Assembly: GCA_035263125.1 (NCBI GenBank)
Contig: DATFRP010000203.1
Coordinates: 1 to 64,000, forward strand
DNA length: 64,000 nucleotides
Direction of reading: 5' to 3'
Source: Gp6-AA40 sp035263125
GTDB lineage: Bacteria > Acidobacteriota > Vicinamibacteria > Vicinamibacterales > UBA2999
Shown here: piece by piece, positions 8,108-16,774 of the stretch
Layout: the number at the start of each line of letters is the position of its first letter
Position numbering within the stretch: position 1 is the stretch's first letter
Position numbers and translations under genes: made by a program
Notes under the pieces: model-generated
What the model was told of the DNA's origin: nothing
What the model saw: only the letters and a program-made list of their open reading frames with translations
Database searches by the model: none

Positions 8108-9745
8108 GTGCGCGACACTTCTCGTCCCGGTCCGGCTAAAGCCGGACACTACGTACGTTCTGCTAACGCCGGATACTACGTACTCTTTTTCGTTCTCACG
8201 GCGCTCTCGACCCGCGGCGCTGCGCAATCGGTCACGGTGACGCAGGTCGCCTATCTCAAAGCCTCGAACCCCGACGCGTCAGACCACTTCGGCTGCGGAG
8301 GCGTCAATCAGGGACACACTGGCCAGGGCGTCGCCCTCAGCGGAGATGGCCTCACGCTCGCCGTCGGCGCGCCGCACGAAGCGAGCGCGTCACCCGGCGT
8401 CAACGGCAATCAAGCGGACAACTCGATGTTCGATGCGGGCGCGGTATACGTGTTCACGCGCACCGGCAGCCGGTGGGCGCAGCAGGCGTATATCAAGCCG
8501 TCGAATCCCAAGATGGACGCCGAGTTCGGCCACGCCGTGGCGTTGAGCGCCGACGGCAACACGCTGGTCGTTTCCGCGTATTGGGAATCGAGCAAAGCGA
8601 CCGGGATCAACGGCGATCAGAAGGACACCTCGATTCCGCAGGCCGGCGCCATTTATGTGTTCACCCGTCGCGGGACGACCTGGACGCAGCAGGCCTACAT
8701 CAAGGCGTCGAACACCGGCGAGGCCGGAACGGCCGAGTCCTTTGGCGAAGGCGACCAGTTCGGTTTCTCCATCGCACTCAGCGCCGACGGTAATACGATC
8801 GCCGCCGGCGCCATCACCGAGGACAGCGGCTCGACCGGCATCAACGGCAATCAGGCCGACAACACGGCGCCTGCGGCTGGCGCGGCGTACGTGTTCACGC
8901 GCACCGGAACGACGTGGTCGCAGCAGGCGTACGTCAAGCCAGCGGAAATGACCGCCGGCGATCTGTTCGGCTACGCAGTCTCGTTGTCTGCGGATGGAAA
9001 CATCCTCGCCGTCGGGAGCTTCGATGAGGACGGCTCCAGCCGAACGATCAATGGTCCCTCCGACAACAAGGCCAACGGCTCTGGCGCAGCGTACGTGTTC
9101 ACACGCACCGGAACGACCTGGGCACAGCAGGCATACATCAAACCGTCGAACGGCGAGCCGCAGGATTCGTTCGGCGTCGACGTCGCGTTGAACAGCGATG
9201 GCACCACGCTGCTGGTCGGGTCGCTCGACGAAGACTGCAAGGCGACCGGCATCAATCCACCCGGTTGCGACAGCGACTGGCGCGATGATCTCTCGATGGG
9301 CGCGGCGTACGTGTTCGTCCGCAACGGCGCCACGTGGACACAGCAGGCGTTCATCAAGGCGTCCAACACCGGCTTCAACGACTGGTTCGGCTCGCGGGTC
9401 GCACTGAGCGCCGACGGCAACACCGCCGTCATCGGCGCCTCGCTCGAAGACAGTGTCGCCAAGGGCATCAACGGCAAACAGGACGACGACTCCGCATCAG
9501 AGTCTGGCGCGGTCTATCTATATACGCGCACCGGCACGACATGGCGTCAACAGGCCTACATCAAGGGCTCCAATACCAAGGCCTACGACGAGTTCGGAAG
9601 TTCGATGACGCTCGATCGCACGGGCAGCATGCTGGTCGTCAGCGCGCGTGGAGAAGACAGCGGCGCGAAGGGCGTCAACGGCAACCAGGCGGACACCTCC
9701 GTCGATGAGGCTGGGGCGGTTTACGTATTCGGCATCGCAAGGTAA
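8108..9745 (+). CDS. FG-GAP repeat beta-propeller protein
   Basis: 545 residues from GTG 8108, 4 bases after the DUF6152 stop. Seven units of 60-75 residues repeat the pattern FGxSVALSADGNTLAVGA, ED-x-ATGINGNQADN, AGAAYVFTRTGTTWTQQAYIK. This is the FG-GAP/integrin-alpha propeller type common in secreted acidobacterial and myxobacterial proteins. The hydrophobic signal segment (YVLFFVLTALSTRGAAQS) is preceded by about 20 residues encoded by a palindromic repeat (GPAKAGHYV). Likely secreted; ligand unknown. The stop codon is the first part of hairpin B. Confidence 0.8.
   Translation: MRDTSRPGPAKAGHYVRSANAGYYVLFFVLTALSTRGAAQSVTVTQVAYLKASNPDASDHFGCGGVNQGHTGQGVALSGDGLTLAVGAPHEASASPGVNGNQADNSMFDAGAVYVFTRTGSRWAQQAYIKPSNPKMDAEFGHAVALSADGNTLVVSAYWESSKATGINGDQKDTSIPQAGAIYVFTRRGTTWTQQAYIKASNTGEAGTAESFGEGDQFGFSIALSADGNTIAAGAITEDSGSTGINGNQADNTAPAAGAAYVFTRTGTTWSQQAYVKPAEMTAGDLFGYAVSLSADGNILAVGSFDEDGSSRTINGPSDNKANGSGAAYVFTRTGTTWAQQAYIKPSNGEPQDSFGVDVALNSDGTTLLVGSLDEDCKATGINPPGCDSDWRDDLSMGAAYVFVRNGATWTQQAFIKASNTGFNDWFGSRVALSADGNTAVIGASLEDSVAKGINGKQDDDSASESGAVYLYTRTGTTWRQQAYIKGSNTKAYDEFGSSMTLDRTGSMLVVSARGEDSGAKGVNGNQADTSVDEAGAVYVFGIAR
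8130..8147. repeat. GTCCGGCT palindrome, copy 1
   Basis: GTCCGGCT and AGCCGGAC flank a 2-base loop, followed by ACTACGT. A degraded second half (AACGCCGGATACTACGTA) follows about 20 bases on. The same palindrome plus ACTACG recurs at 14977. Both are short-loop REP-like elements; this one is translated in the leader of the FG-GAP gene. Confidence 0.75.
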
Positions 9746-9956
9746 CGGAGGTTACGGAGGCAACGGTTGAACAGGAGGAACGGAGTAACGGAGATCGGAC
9801 GGAGATCGCCGCACCGGGAACGCGTGTCGCGCGGAACGTCGCTTGGTGTGAATCGCGTTAGGCTCGCCCGAAACGCGTTCCCGGCGCGGCGCCTCCGTTC
9901 GTCCTCCGTTGCTCCGTTTCTCCTGTTAATCCGTTCCCTCCGTACGCTCCGTTAAC
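9741..9956. repeat. Long hairpin element B (ACGGAGG family)
   Basis: Left arm 9741-9824 and right arm 9874-9956 pair over about 83 bases with few mismatches. The inner part (GCACCGGGAACGCG) extends the pairing beyond that of element A. The loop is about 49 bases. The element starts inside the stop codon of the FG-GAP gene and ends 16 bases before the LVIVD gene. Confidence 0.9.
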
Positions 9957-9972
9957 TCTCGAGGCGGACACG

Positions 9973-11319
9973 ATGAACGCGATCACGCGACGACAGCATC
10001 TCCAGTCGCTCGTCGGATTGGCGGGATTGGGACTCGCGGCGAGCCCAATCGGAGCCGCGCAACAGCCCTCGTCTCGACCAGCCGCGCAGCCACCGATTCC
10101 CCCCGACGGCATCGGCCGCCGCATCCGCCACATCTCTTACAGTGACGTGGGCGGGCGGCCCGACACCGTACAGATCATGATGAACCGGCGGCATCTCTAC
10201 GTCGGGCACATGTTCGCCAACGGTCTGACCATCCTCGATGCAAGCGATCCGCGTCGTCTCAAGCCGGTCGGCTTCTTCACGGGCGGCGACTTCACGCGCA
10301 CGCACCATCTGCAGGTCGCCGACGATTACATGCTGCTCGCCAACGGCGCGAACATCGTAGCGATGCAGTCGTACGACAACCTGCGCGGCTACTTCGAGAA
10401 CTCGCTCGCCGACAGCATCACCAAGCGCAAGAAGTTCCGCTCGGGGCTGAGCATCCACGACCTGTCAAAGCCGCCCGAGATGAAGGAGATCGCGTTCCTC
10501 GAGATGCCGGGGCTGGGCATCAACCGGCTCTGGTGGCCGGGCGGCCGCTACGCGTACGTGGCGGCGCACTTCGACGGCTTCACCGACCACATCCTCTGCA
10601 TCGTCGATTTGAAGGAGATCACCAAGCCGGAGATCGTCTCGAAGTGGTGGCTGCCGGGCATGAACCGCGCGGCGGGTGAGACCTCGAACCTGCCGCAGGG
10701 CAAGCGCTACGCGCTGCATCACATGATCACCGCTGGCGATCGCGGCTACGGCGCCTGGCGCGACGGCGGCATGACGGTGCACGACATCAGCGACCGCAGT
10801 GCCCCCAAGCTGCTGGCACACGTCAACTGGTCTCCTCCGTTTGCCGGCGGCACGCACACGACCCTGCCGCTCCCCGGGCGCAACCTCGTTGTCGTCGCAG
10901 AGGAAGCCAACGCCGAGATGTGCGCGAAGGGGACGTTCTATACCTGGGTGGTCGACGTGCGCGCGCCGCAGAACCCGGTATCGATCTCGACGCTGCCGAC
11001 GCCGCGCGATCGCGACTTCTGCGCGCTCGGCACGTTCGGCCCGCACAACCTGCACGAGAACCGGCCTGGCAGCATGCGCAGCGAGGAGACGATCTTCGCG
11101 ACCTACAACAACGCCGGCGTCCGCGTGTTCGACATCCGAGACGCGTTCGCGCCGAAAGAGATCGCGTCGTGGGTGCCGCCAACGCCGGCGAAGCTGATCG
11201 ACCCGCGGCCGAATGTCTCGCTGGCCGCGAAGACGGCGGACGTGTTCGTGACTACGGAAGGCCTGATGTACGTCAGCGATTGGAATGCTGGCGTTCACGT
11301 GTTGCAGTACGAAGGCTGA
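9973..11319 (+). CDS. LVIVD-repeat beta-propeller protein
   Basis: 448 residues. Begins with a twin-arginine-like leader (TRRQHLQSLVGLAGLGLAA) and a Pro/Ala linker. Propeller-like strands follow: MFANGLTILDASDPRRLKP, ILCIVDLKEITKPEIVSKW, MTVHDISDRSAPKLLAHVN, VRVFDIRDAFAPKEIASW. This 'ldvsDP..p' pattern is the LVIVD repeat. Such proteins are exported and of unknown activity; related ones accompany oxidoreductases. The gene stands alone between hairpins B and C. Confidence 0.8.
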   Translation: MNAITRRQHLQSLVGLAGLGLAASPIGAAQQPSSRPAAQPPIPPDGIGRRIRHISYSDVGGRPDTVQIMMNRRHLYVGHMFANGLTILDASDPRRLKPVGFFTGGDFTRTHHLQVADDYMLLANGANIVAMQSYDNLRGYFENSLADSITKRKKFRSGLSIHDLSKPPEMKEIAFLEMPGLGINRLWWPGGRYAYVAAHFDGFTDHILCIVDLKEITKPEIVSKWWLPGMNRAAGETSNLPQGKRYALHHMITAGDRGYGAWRDGGMTVHDISDRSAPKLLAHVNWSPPFAGGTHTTLPLPGRNLVVVAEEANAEMCAKGTFYTWVVDVRAPQNPVSISTLPTPRDRDFCALGTFGPHNLHENRPGSMRSEETIFATYNNAGVRVFDIRDAFAPKEIASWVPPTPAKLIDPRPNVSLAAKTADVFVTTEGLMYVSDWNAGVHVLQYEG

Positions 11320-11341
11320 CGGACATCAGTGAATTCGAAGC

Positions 11342-11485
11342 GAGGTAACGGAGGACTCGGAGGGAACGGATTTAACAGGAGAACGGAGGAACGGAGATCG
11401 GACGGAGAGCGCCACGTAACTCCGTTCGTCCTCCGTTGCTCCGTTCCTCCTGTTAATCCGTTCCCTCCGTAACCTCCGTTGCCTC
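11342..11485. repeat. Long hairpin element C between convergent genes (ACGGAGG family)
   Basis: Arms of about 68 bases (11342-11409 and 11418-11485) pair with few mismatches around a loop of about 8-12 bases. The arm sequence repeats that of elements A and B. It fills the whole gap between two convergent genes and touches the stop codon of the minus-strand cytochrome, so it could end transcription from both sides. Confidence 0.9.
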
Positions 11486-12474
11486 TACTCGGGCGAAAGC
11501 GACGACACGTACGCCGCGATGTTGAGGATGTCCTCGTCCGTCAGCTTGGCGGCGGGCCTGTTCATCAGCGCGGAGTCGGGGCCCTTGCGATCGCCTTCCT
11601 TGAACAGATGCAGCTGCCGGACGATGTAGATCGGGTGCAGCCCCGCAATGCGCGGCACGTTGGCGAGTCCCTTGAGCCCGTCGCCATGGCAGATGCTGCA
11701 CGCCACCGACTTGCCGTTGCCACCGTTCTCGACGAGCGTTCTCCCCTTCCTGATGCTGCCCGGCGGCACGTACGCGACGAACCCCGACTTCGGATCGCGC
11801 AGCCGCGCGCGGGTCTGGTCTTCGGGCAGGATGATGATGCGGCTGCCGATCGGCTCCATGCCGGTGGTCTTCGGGTCGACGAAGCGCATCCGACCCTGCC
11901 CGACGAACGTCTTCGGCACCATCGCGGTCTCGACGACTCGGATCCATTTCCGGCGCGGCAGCGACGCGAACCATTCAGCGGCCTGACGCGCCTCGTCATC
12001 CGATACCGCCTTCGAGATGCCATTCATGCGCGCGTAGTCCTTGCGAGTCCCGGCCCTAAAGTCCGCCATCTGCTGGACGAGGTAGTCGGCGGTGAAGCCG
12101 GTGAGGTCGGCCGACTCAGGGTGACCGACGCCCGACATCAGGTGACACGATCCGCATGCGAGCGCGTCGCCCTTTCCCTTCTGGACGATTGAGGGCGCAG
12201 GCTTGTGCTCGTCGGGAAACCAGTCGGGCGGGTTCAGCAGGTCGTCGATCTGTGCCGGCGTGTATTTCTTCGTGCTCCCGGGCAGCGACTTCGGCTCGGC
12301 CGCTTCCGCCGGCAGCTGTCCCGCCTGCACCGGAAATGCCCACGACGGCTCTCGCGCGGGAACCGATGGCAGCACCGTCGGCGTGCCGGGCTGCGGCGGC
12401 GCCTGCTGAGACTCGAGCGCAGCCGACACAACCGCCAACATAGCAATGACGAAGATCGAGGGGTGTTTCTTCAT
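11485..12474 (-). CDS. Exported two-haem cytochrome c
   Basis: 329 residues from the ATG at 12474, chosen for its ribosome binding site (GAGGAGA, 7 bases upstream) and the signal peptide that follows (KKHPSIFVIAMLAVVSAALE). A Pro-rich linker leads to two cytochrome-c domains with C107-G-S-C110-H111 and C259-S-I-C262-H263. Conserved distal Met candidates lie in DFRAGTRKDYARMNGI and SALMNRPAAKLTDEDI, as in class I tandem cytochromes of the c4 type. It probably shuttles electrons in the periplasm. No oxidase or dehydrogenase gene is adjacent; the nearest neighbour is the divergent copper ATPase. Confidence 0.85.
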   Translation of the reverse strand: MKKHPSIFVIAMLAVVSAALESQQAPPQPGTPTVLPSVPAREPSWAFPVQAGQLPAEAAEPKSLPGSTKKYTPAQIDDLLNPPDWFPDEHKPAPSIVQKGKGDALACGSCHLMSGVGHPESADLTGFTADYLVQQMADFRAGTRKDYARMNGISKAVSDDEARQAAEWFASLPRRKWIRVVETAMVPKTFVGQGRMRFVDPKTTGMEPIGSRIIILPEDQTRARLRDPKSGFVAYVPPGSIRKGRTLVENGGNGKSVACSICHGDGLKGLANVPRIAGLHPIYIVRQLHLFKEGDRKGPDSALMNRPAAKLTDEDILNIAAYVSSLSPE

Positions 12475-12550
12475 CACGGTCTCCTCATATCGTGGGCATT
12501 CGCTGCGCCTCGTAGAGCGCGAGCCCCCGAGAGAATAGCGCAAATGATGT

Positions 12551-12599
12551 AATGGGGTCGGGAGTCATTTCGTTTTGCGAAATGACTCCCGACCCCATT
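12551..12599. repeat. Perfect 22-bp inverted repeat, TTTTG loop
   Basis: Bases 12551-12572 and 12578-12599 are exact reverse complements (AATGGGGTCGGGAGTCATTT plus CG), separated by 5 bases. It lies in the gap between the divergent cytochrome and copper ATPase genes. Its perfection and lack of link to either gene suggest a recent dispersed repeat. As a transcribed hairpin it would be very stable. Confidence 0.9.
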
Positions 12600-12624
12600 T
12601 GCCTGCGTCATAGATAGAGACCCG

Positions 12625-14943
12625 ATGTCCGCACTCCCGCCCGCCTCAATCACTGTCATCGATCCGGTATGCGGCATGACGGTCAATCCCGACCGCGCCG
12701 CCGGACAGACTGAATACAGGGGGCGGACCTACTACTTCTGCGCGAAGAGCTGCCTCGAGCGCTTTCGCGCTGATCCCGAACAGTTCCTGAACCGCTCCGC
12801 GACGCCCGCCGCTCCCGCCCGTCACGACGTCGAATACACCTGCCCGATGCATCCCGAAGTCCGACAGTGGGGCCCAGGCAGCTGTCCGATCTGCGGCATG
12901 GCGCTCGAGCCGCTGACGATCACTGCCCACGAAGAAGCCAATCCCGAACTCGTCGACATGACCCGGCGGCTCTCGGTCAGTGTCGCCCTCACGATTCCAG
13001 CCGTGCTGCTGGCGATGAGCGAAATGCTGCCAGGCCGTCTGTTCGAGTCGCTCGCGCAGTCGAGTGCACCTGGATGGATCCAGTTGGCGCTGGCCTCTCC
13101 AGTGGTGCTCTGGGGCGGGTGGCCGTTTTTCGAGCGCGGCTGGCAATCGATCGTGAACCGCAGCCTGAACATGTTCACGCTGATCGCGCTCGGCGTCCTC
13201 GTCGCCTACGTTTACAGCGTGATCGCAGTCGCCTTCCCGGGACTGTTTCCCTCCACACTCCGCACTCACCACGGTCAGGTCGGCGTCTATTTCGAAGCCG
13301 CTGCCGCGATCGTCACGCTCGTACTCCTGGGACAGGTGCTCGAGCTTCGCGCACGCGGCCAGACGGGGGCGGCAATCCGCGCGCTGCTGCGACTGACGCC
13401 GAAGACCGCGCGACGCGTCAACGCTGAAGGCCGCGACGAGGACGTGCCACTCGACGACGTTCACCCTGGTGATCGTCTTCGCGTGCGGCCTGGCGAGAAG
13501 GTTCCCGTCGACGGTGTGGTCATCGAAGGACACAGCGCGGTCGACGAGTCGATGGTGACCGGAGAGCCGATTCCGGTCGAGAAGCGCACTGGCGATCGCG
13601 TGATCGGCGCGACAGTCAACGGCACGGGCTCGTTCGTCATGCGTGCCGAGCGGGTCGGCGCCGACACGCTGCTCGCACAGATCGTGAACATGGTGGCGCA
13701 GGCGCAACGCAGCCGGGCGCCGATTCAACGGCTCGCCGATGTCGTGTCGGGGTACTTCGTGCCGACGGTCGTCGCCGTCTCGCTGCTGACCGCGATCGTC
13801 TGGGGCGCGATCGGGCCAGAACCCCGTCTGGCACACGCCATCGTCAACGCGATCGCTGTGCTGATCATCGCGTGTCCGTGCGCGCTTGGTTTGGCCACGC
13901 CGATGTCGATCATGGTGGCGGCCGGCAAAGGGGCCACCGCAGGCGTGCTCTTCAAGAACGCCGAAGCCATCGAAGTGCTTCGCACCGTCGACACGCTGGT
14001 CGTGGACAAGACAGGCACGCTCACCGCAGGCAGGCCGGCGCTGACGACGATCGTCCCACTTGATCCGTGGAACGAGCGCGGTCTCCTTCGCCTGGCGGCA
14101 AGCCTCGAACGTGGCAGCGAGCATCCGCTGGCGGCGACGATCGTCGCCGGTGCCATGACGCGCGGACTGCTCCTCACCAGAACAGAGGCCTTCGAATCTT
14201 TGACGGGCAAGGGCGTCCGCGGTCGCGTCGACGGAAAAGCAGTAGCACTGGGGAACGAGACGTTGATGGCCGAGATCAACGTGCCGACCGAATCCGTGAC
14301 GTCGCGCGCCGACGCGATGCGCAAGGGCGGTGAGACGCTGGTGTTCGTTGCCGTCGACGGCGCACTCGCCGGGCTCATCGCCGTCGCCGATCCGATCAAA
14401 GAGGGGGCCGTCGACGCGATCTCCGAGCTGCACCGCGAAGGGCTCCGGATTGTCATGCTCACCGGCGACAACCGGGCGACAGCCGAGGCGATCGCGCGAA
14501 CGCTCGCAATCGATGAAGTGATTCCGCAGGTGCTGCCCGATCAGAAAGCGGCGGCGATTGCGAGGCTCCAGCAGGACGGCCGGATCGTGGCGATGGCCGG
14601 CGACGGCATCAACGACGCCCCCGCCCTCGCCCAGGCGCATGTCGGCATCGCGATGGGAACGGGGACCGATGTCGCCATGGAGAGCGCCGGCGTGACGCTC
14701 GTGAAGGGGGACCTCCGGGCGATCGTCCGCGCACGGCGGCTCAGTCGCGCGACGATGAGCAACATCAGACAGAATCTCTTCTTCGCGTTCATCTACAACT
14801 CGATCGGCGTTCCGATTGCCGCCGGCGTGCTGTATCCGGCGTTCGGGATGCTCCTGAGTCCTATGATTGCCGCTGCGGCGATGAGCCTCAGTTCGGTGTC
14901 GGTGATTGGAAACGCCCTTCGGCTCCGTCGTTTATCACTCTGA
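12625..14943 (+). CDS. copA: Copper-type heavy-metal P1B ATPase with YHS domain
   Basis: 772 residues. An N-terminal YHS module (DPVCGMTVNPD, YYFCAKSCLERF) is followed by a heavy-metal-binding region (YTCPMHPEV, CPICGMALEP) and the membrane core. The transmembrane metal site is C417-P-C419 (IACPCALGLATP). The phosphorylation motif DKTGT starts at D461 and the hinge motif GDGINDAP has D660 and D664. CPC together with YHS and CPMHP modules indicates export of Cu(I) or Ag(I). It heads a same-strand cluster running to 19.8 kb. No CsoR or CueR-type regulator gene is visible. Metal identity is inferred from motifs. Confidence 0.93.
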   Translation: MSALPPASITVIDPVCGMTVNPDRAAGQTEYRGRTYYFCAKSCLERFRADPEQFLNRSATPAAPARHDVEYTCPMHPEVRQWGPGSCPICGMALEPLTITAHEEANPELVDMTRRLSVSVALTIPAVLLAMSEMLPGRLFESLAQSSAPGWIQLALASPVVLWGGWPFFERGWQSIVNRSLNMFTLIALGVLVAYVYSVIAVAFPGLFPSTLRTHHGQVGVYFEAAAAIVTLVLLGQVLELRARGQTGAAIRALLRLTPKTARRVNAEGRDEDVPLDDVHPGDRLRVRPGEKVPVDGVVIEGHSAVDESMVTGEPIPVEKRTGDRVIGATVNGTGSFVMRAERVGADTLLAQIVNMVAQAQRSRAPIQRLADVVSGYFVPTVVAVSLLTAIVWGAIGPEPRLAHAIVNAIAVLIIACPCALGLATPMSIMVAAGKGATAGVLFKNAEAIEVLRTVDTLVVDKTGTLTAGRPALTTIVPLDPWNERGLLRLAASLERGSEHPLAATIVAGAMTRGLLLTRTEAFESLTGKGVRGRVDGKAVALGNETLMAEINVPTESVTSRADAMRKGGETLVFVAVDGALAGLIAVADPIKEGAVDAISELHREGLRIVMLTGDNRATAEAIARTLAIDEVIPQVLPDQKAAAIARLQQDGRIVAMAGDGINDAPALAQAHVGIAMGTGTDVAMESAGVTLVKGDLRAIVRARRLSRATMSNIRQNLFFAFIYNSIGVPIAAGVLYPAFGMLLSPMIAAAAMSLSSVSVIGNALRLRRLSL

Positions 14944-14955
14944 CCAACGGTTTTG

Positions 14956-14965
14956 CCTATACTGT
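14956..14965 (+). promoter_or_regulatory. Possible promoter element CCTATACTGT, copy 1
   Basis: TATACT (14958-14963) resembles a -10 hexamer. The surrounding 10 bases CCTATACTGT recur at 16759-16768 before another gene of the same cluster. No good -35 element is visible at the standard spacing. Confidence 0.3.
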
Positions 14966-14976
14966 TGCCGGCCACG

Positions 14977-14994
14977 GTCCGGCTGAAGCCGGAC
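14977..14994. repeat. GTCCGGCT palindrome, copy 2
   Basis: GTCCGGCT and AGCCGGAC around a 2-base loop, followed by ACTACG as in the copy at 8130. It lies between the copper ATPase and the next gene. Confidence 0.75.
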
Positions 14995-15042
14995 ACTACG
15001 TGGAGCCCACGAACGATTCCGGTGTCACGGAGGACGATCACG

Positions 15043-16008
15043 ATGCGAACGACGATCGGTCTTGCCCTGTGCGCGCTGGTTGCCGGTTCCTCGATCACGA
15101 TCGCCCAGAGCTCGTGGAAGACACCACGAACGCCATGGGGCGATCCGGACTTACAGGGCCAGTACTCGAACAAGTACGAGACGAGCACACCCTTCGAGCG
15201 GCCGAAAGAGTTCGAGGGGCGCCACATCGGTGATGTGAAGCCCGAGGAGCTCGCAGCCGCGGTCACCAAGCGGCAGGCGGACACGCTGGAGCGCGCGAAG
15301 TACTTCGGGGGCGATCCGGAAGGCCGCATCGGGAACTCGGCCGAGTTCCGCGACATCTACGAGATCACCAAAGGCACCCGTCCGTGGTTCGTGATCGACC
15401 CACCGGATGGTGCGATTCCGCCGCTGGTTCCGGTGGCGCGTGCGCGGATCGCGGCGTTGCCACGCACGGGAAGCTTCGGGAGCGGTCCCTTCAACAGCCA
15501 TCTGGACTTCAGTCTGTGGGAACGCTGCATCACGCGCGGGCTTCCTGGATCGATGCTGCCCGGACAGTACGGCAACTCGTACGAGATCGTGCAGGCGCCG
15601 GGCATCGTCGCGATTCGTTACGAGATGGTGCACGAGACGCGCGTCATTCCGCTTGACGGTCGCGAGCACGCGAGCCGCGCGCTTCACATGGACATGGGCG
15701 ACGCGCGTGGACATTGGGATGGCGACACGCTCGTCGTCGAGACGACGAACTTCAAGGCGCGCAGCGTCTACCGCAATGCGGATCCCGACACGCTGCGTCT
15801 CGTCGAGCGCTTCACTCGCACCGGGGCCAACCGCATCGAATGGTCGGTGACCGTCGACGATCCGTCGACATGGACGCGCCCCTGGACGTTTGCGATCCCG
15901 CTGACCCGTACCGATCGCGAGCCGGTCTTCGAGTACGCGTGCCACGAGGGCAACCAGGCGATCACGAACATCCTCAACGCGGCTCGCGCCGCCGAGCGGG
16001 ACCGCTAG
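15043..16008 (+). CDS. Exported 'DPDLQG' family protein
   Basis: 321 residues from ATG 15043, preceded by GGAGG (15029-15033). A signal peptide (RTTIGLALCALVAGSSITIA) leads into TPWGDPDLQGQY. Further hallmarks are DPPDGAIPPL, ARGHWDGDTLVVETTNF and FEYACHEGN near the C-terminus. Two other members lie at 39440-40483 and 40489-41376. The family is common in acidobacterial genomes and has no assigned activity as far as I know. Its position between the copper ATPase and an aquaporin may be incidental. Confidence 0.78.
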   Translation: MRTTIGLALCALVAGSSITIAQSSWKTPRTPWGDPDLQGQYSNKYETSTPFERPKEFEGRHIGDVKPEELAAAVTKRQADTLERAKYFGGDPEGRIGNSAEFRDIYEITKGTRPWFVIDPPDGAIPPLVPVARARIAALPRTGSFGSGPFNSHLDFSLWERCITRGLPGSMLPGQYGNSYEIVQAPGIVAIRYEMVHETRVIPLDGREHASRALHMDMGDARGHWDGDTLVVETTNFKARSVYRNADPDTLRLVERFTRTGANRIEWSVTVDDPSTWTRPWTFAIPLTRTDREPVFEYACHEGNQAITNILNAARAAERDR

Positions 16009-16018
16009 GTCGCGCGCG

Positions 16019-16747
16019 ATGGCATCGCCCGTTCTTGGAGAACTGGTCGGCACGCTCGTTCTGATCCTGCTCGGCAATGGCGTCGTCGCGGGCGTGCTGC
16101 TGAAGAAGTCGAAGGGCGAGAACGCCGGCTGGCTCGCGATCACCACCGGATGGGCGTTTGCAGTCTTCGCCGGTGTCTTCACGGCGATCGCCTGCGGCAG
16201 CTCGGACGCGCATCTGAATCCCGCGGTGACCCTCGGATTCGCGGTTGCGAGCGGCGACTTCACCAAAGTCGTTCCGTATGTGCTCGCGCAGCTCGTGGGT
16301 GCGTTCATCGGCGCCATGATCGTGTGGGTTCACTACGCCCCCCACTGGCAACTCACCCGCGATCCAGATCTCAAGCTCGGCACGTTCTGCACCATTCCGG
16401 CCGTACGACACGTACCATCCAATCTCGCCAGCGAGATCATCGGGACGTTCGTGCTCGTGCTCGTGGTCGCCGCGATCTTCTCCAAACGCGTGGCGGCGAC
16501 CGGACTTGCCGCTGGTGTGGGGCCCTATCTCGTCGGAAGCCTGGTGTGGGGGATCGGACTGTCGCTCGGCGGAACAACCGGGTACGCGATCAACCCCGCA
16601 CGCGATCTCGGACCGAGGATCGCGCACGCGATTCTCCCGATTCCTGCGAAGCGCGACGCTGACTGGGGATATGCGCCAATTCCCGTGATCGGCCCACTGG
16701 TCGGTGGGGCGCTGGCGGGTCTGTTCGCACGGCTCGTCGGGATGTAA
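16019..16747 (+). CDS. MIP-family aquaporin / glycerol facilitator-like channel
   Basis: 242 residues with six predicted membrane spans. Both half-helix motifs are present: N67-P-A (HLNPAVT) and N192-P-A-R-D (AINPARDLGPR). The Asp after the second NPAR is typical of aquaglyceroporins (GlpF type), which pass glycerol and small neutral solutes including metalloid acids. It starts 10 bases after the upstream stop. Its location in a metal-resistance cluster makes a metalloid or osmotic role possible, but no arsenic genes are near. Confidence 0.88.
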   Translation: MASPVLGELVGTLVLILLGNGVVAGVLLKKSKGENAGWLAITTGWAFAVFAGVFTAIACGSSDAHLNPAVTLGFAVASGDFTKVVPYVLAQLVGAFIGAMIVWVHYAPHWQLTRDPDLKLGTFCTIPAVRHVPSNLASEIIGTFVLVLVVAAIFSKRVAATGLAAGVGPYLVGSLVWGIGLSLGGTTGYAINPARDLGPRIAHAILPIPAKRDADWGYAPIPVIGPLVGGALAGLFARLVGM

Positions 16748-16758
16748 TCAGCGGCTCA

Positions 16759-16768
16759 CCTATACTGT
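16759..16768 (+). promoter_or_regulatory. Possible promoter element CCTATACTGT, copy 2
   Basis: Identical 10-mer to that at 14956. TATACT (16761-16766) ends 8 bases before the ATG at 16775, which would fit a leaderless or very short 5' leader. No clear -35 box. Confidence 0.3.
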
Positions 16769-16774
16769 ACGGAG

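Noticed and set aside
12646..14640. Very long open frame antisense to the copper ATPase gene
   Set aside because: It is the GC-driven shadow of a complete, motif-rich P1B ATPase. Its product is Arg/Asp/His-rich with no domain.
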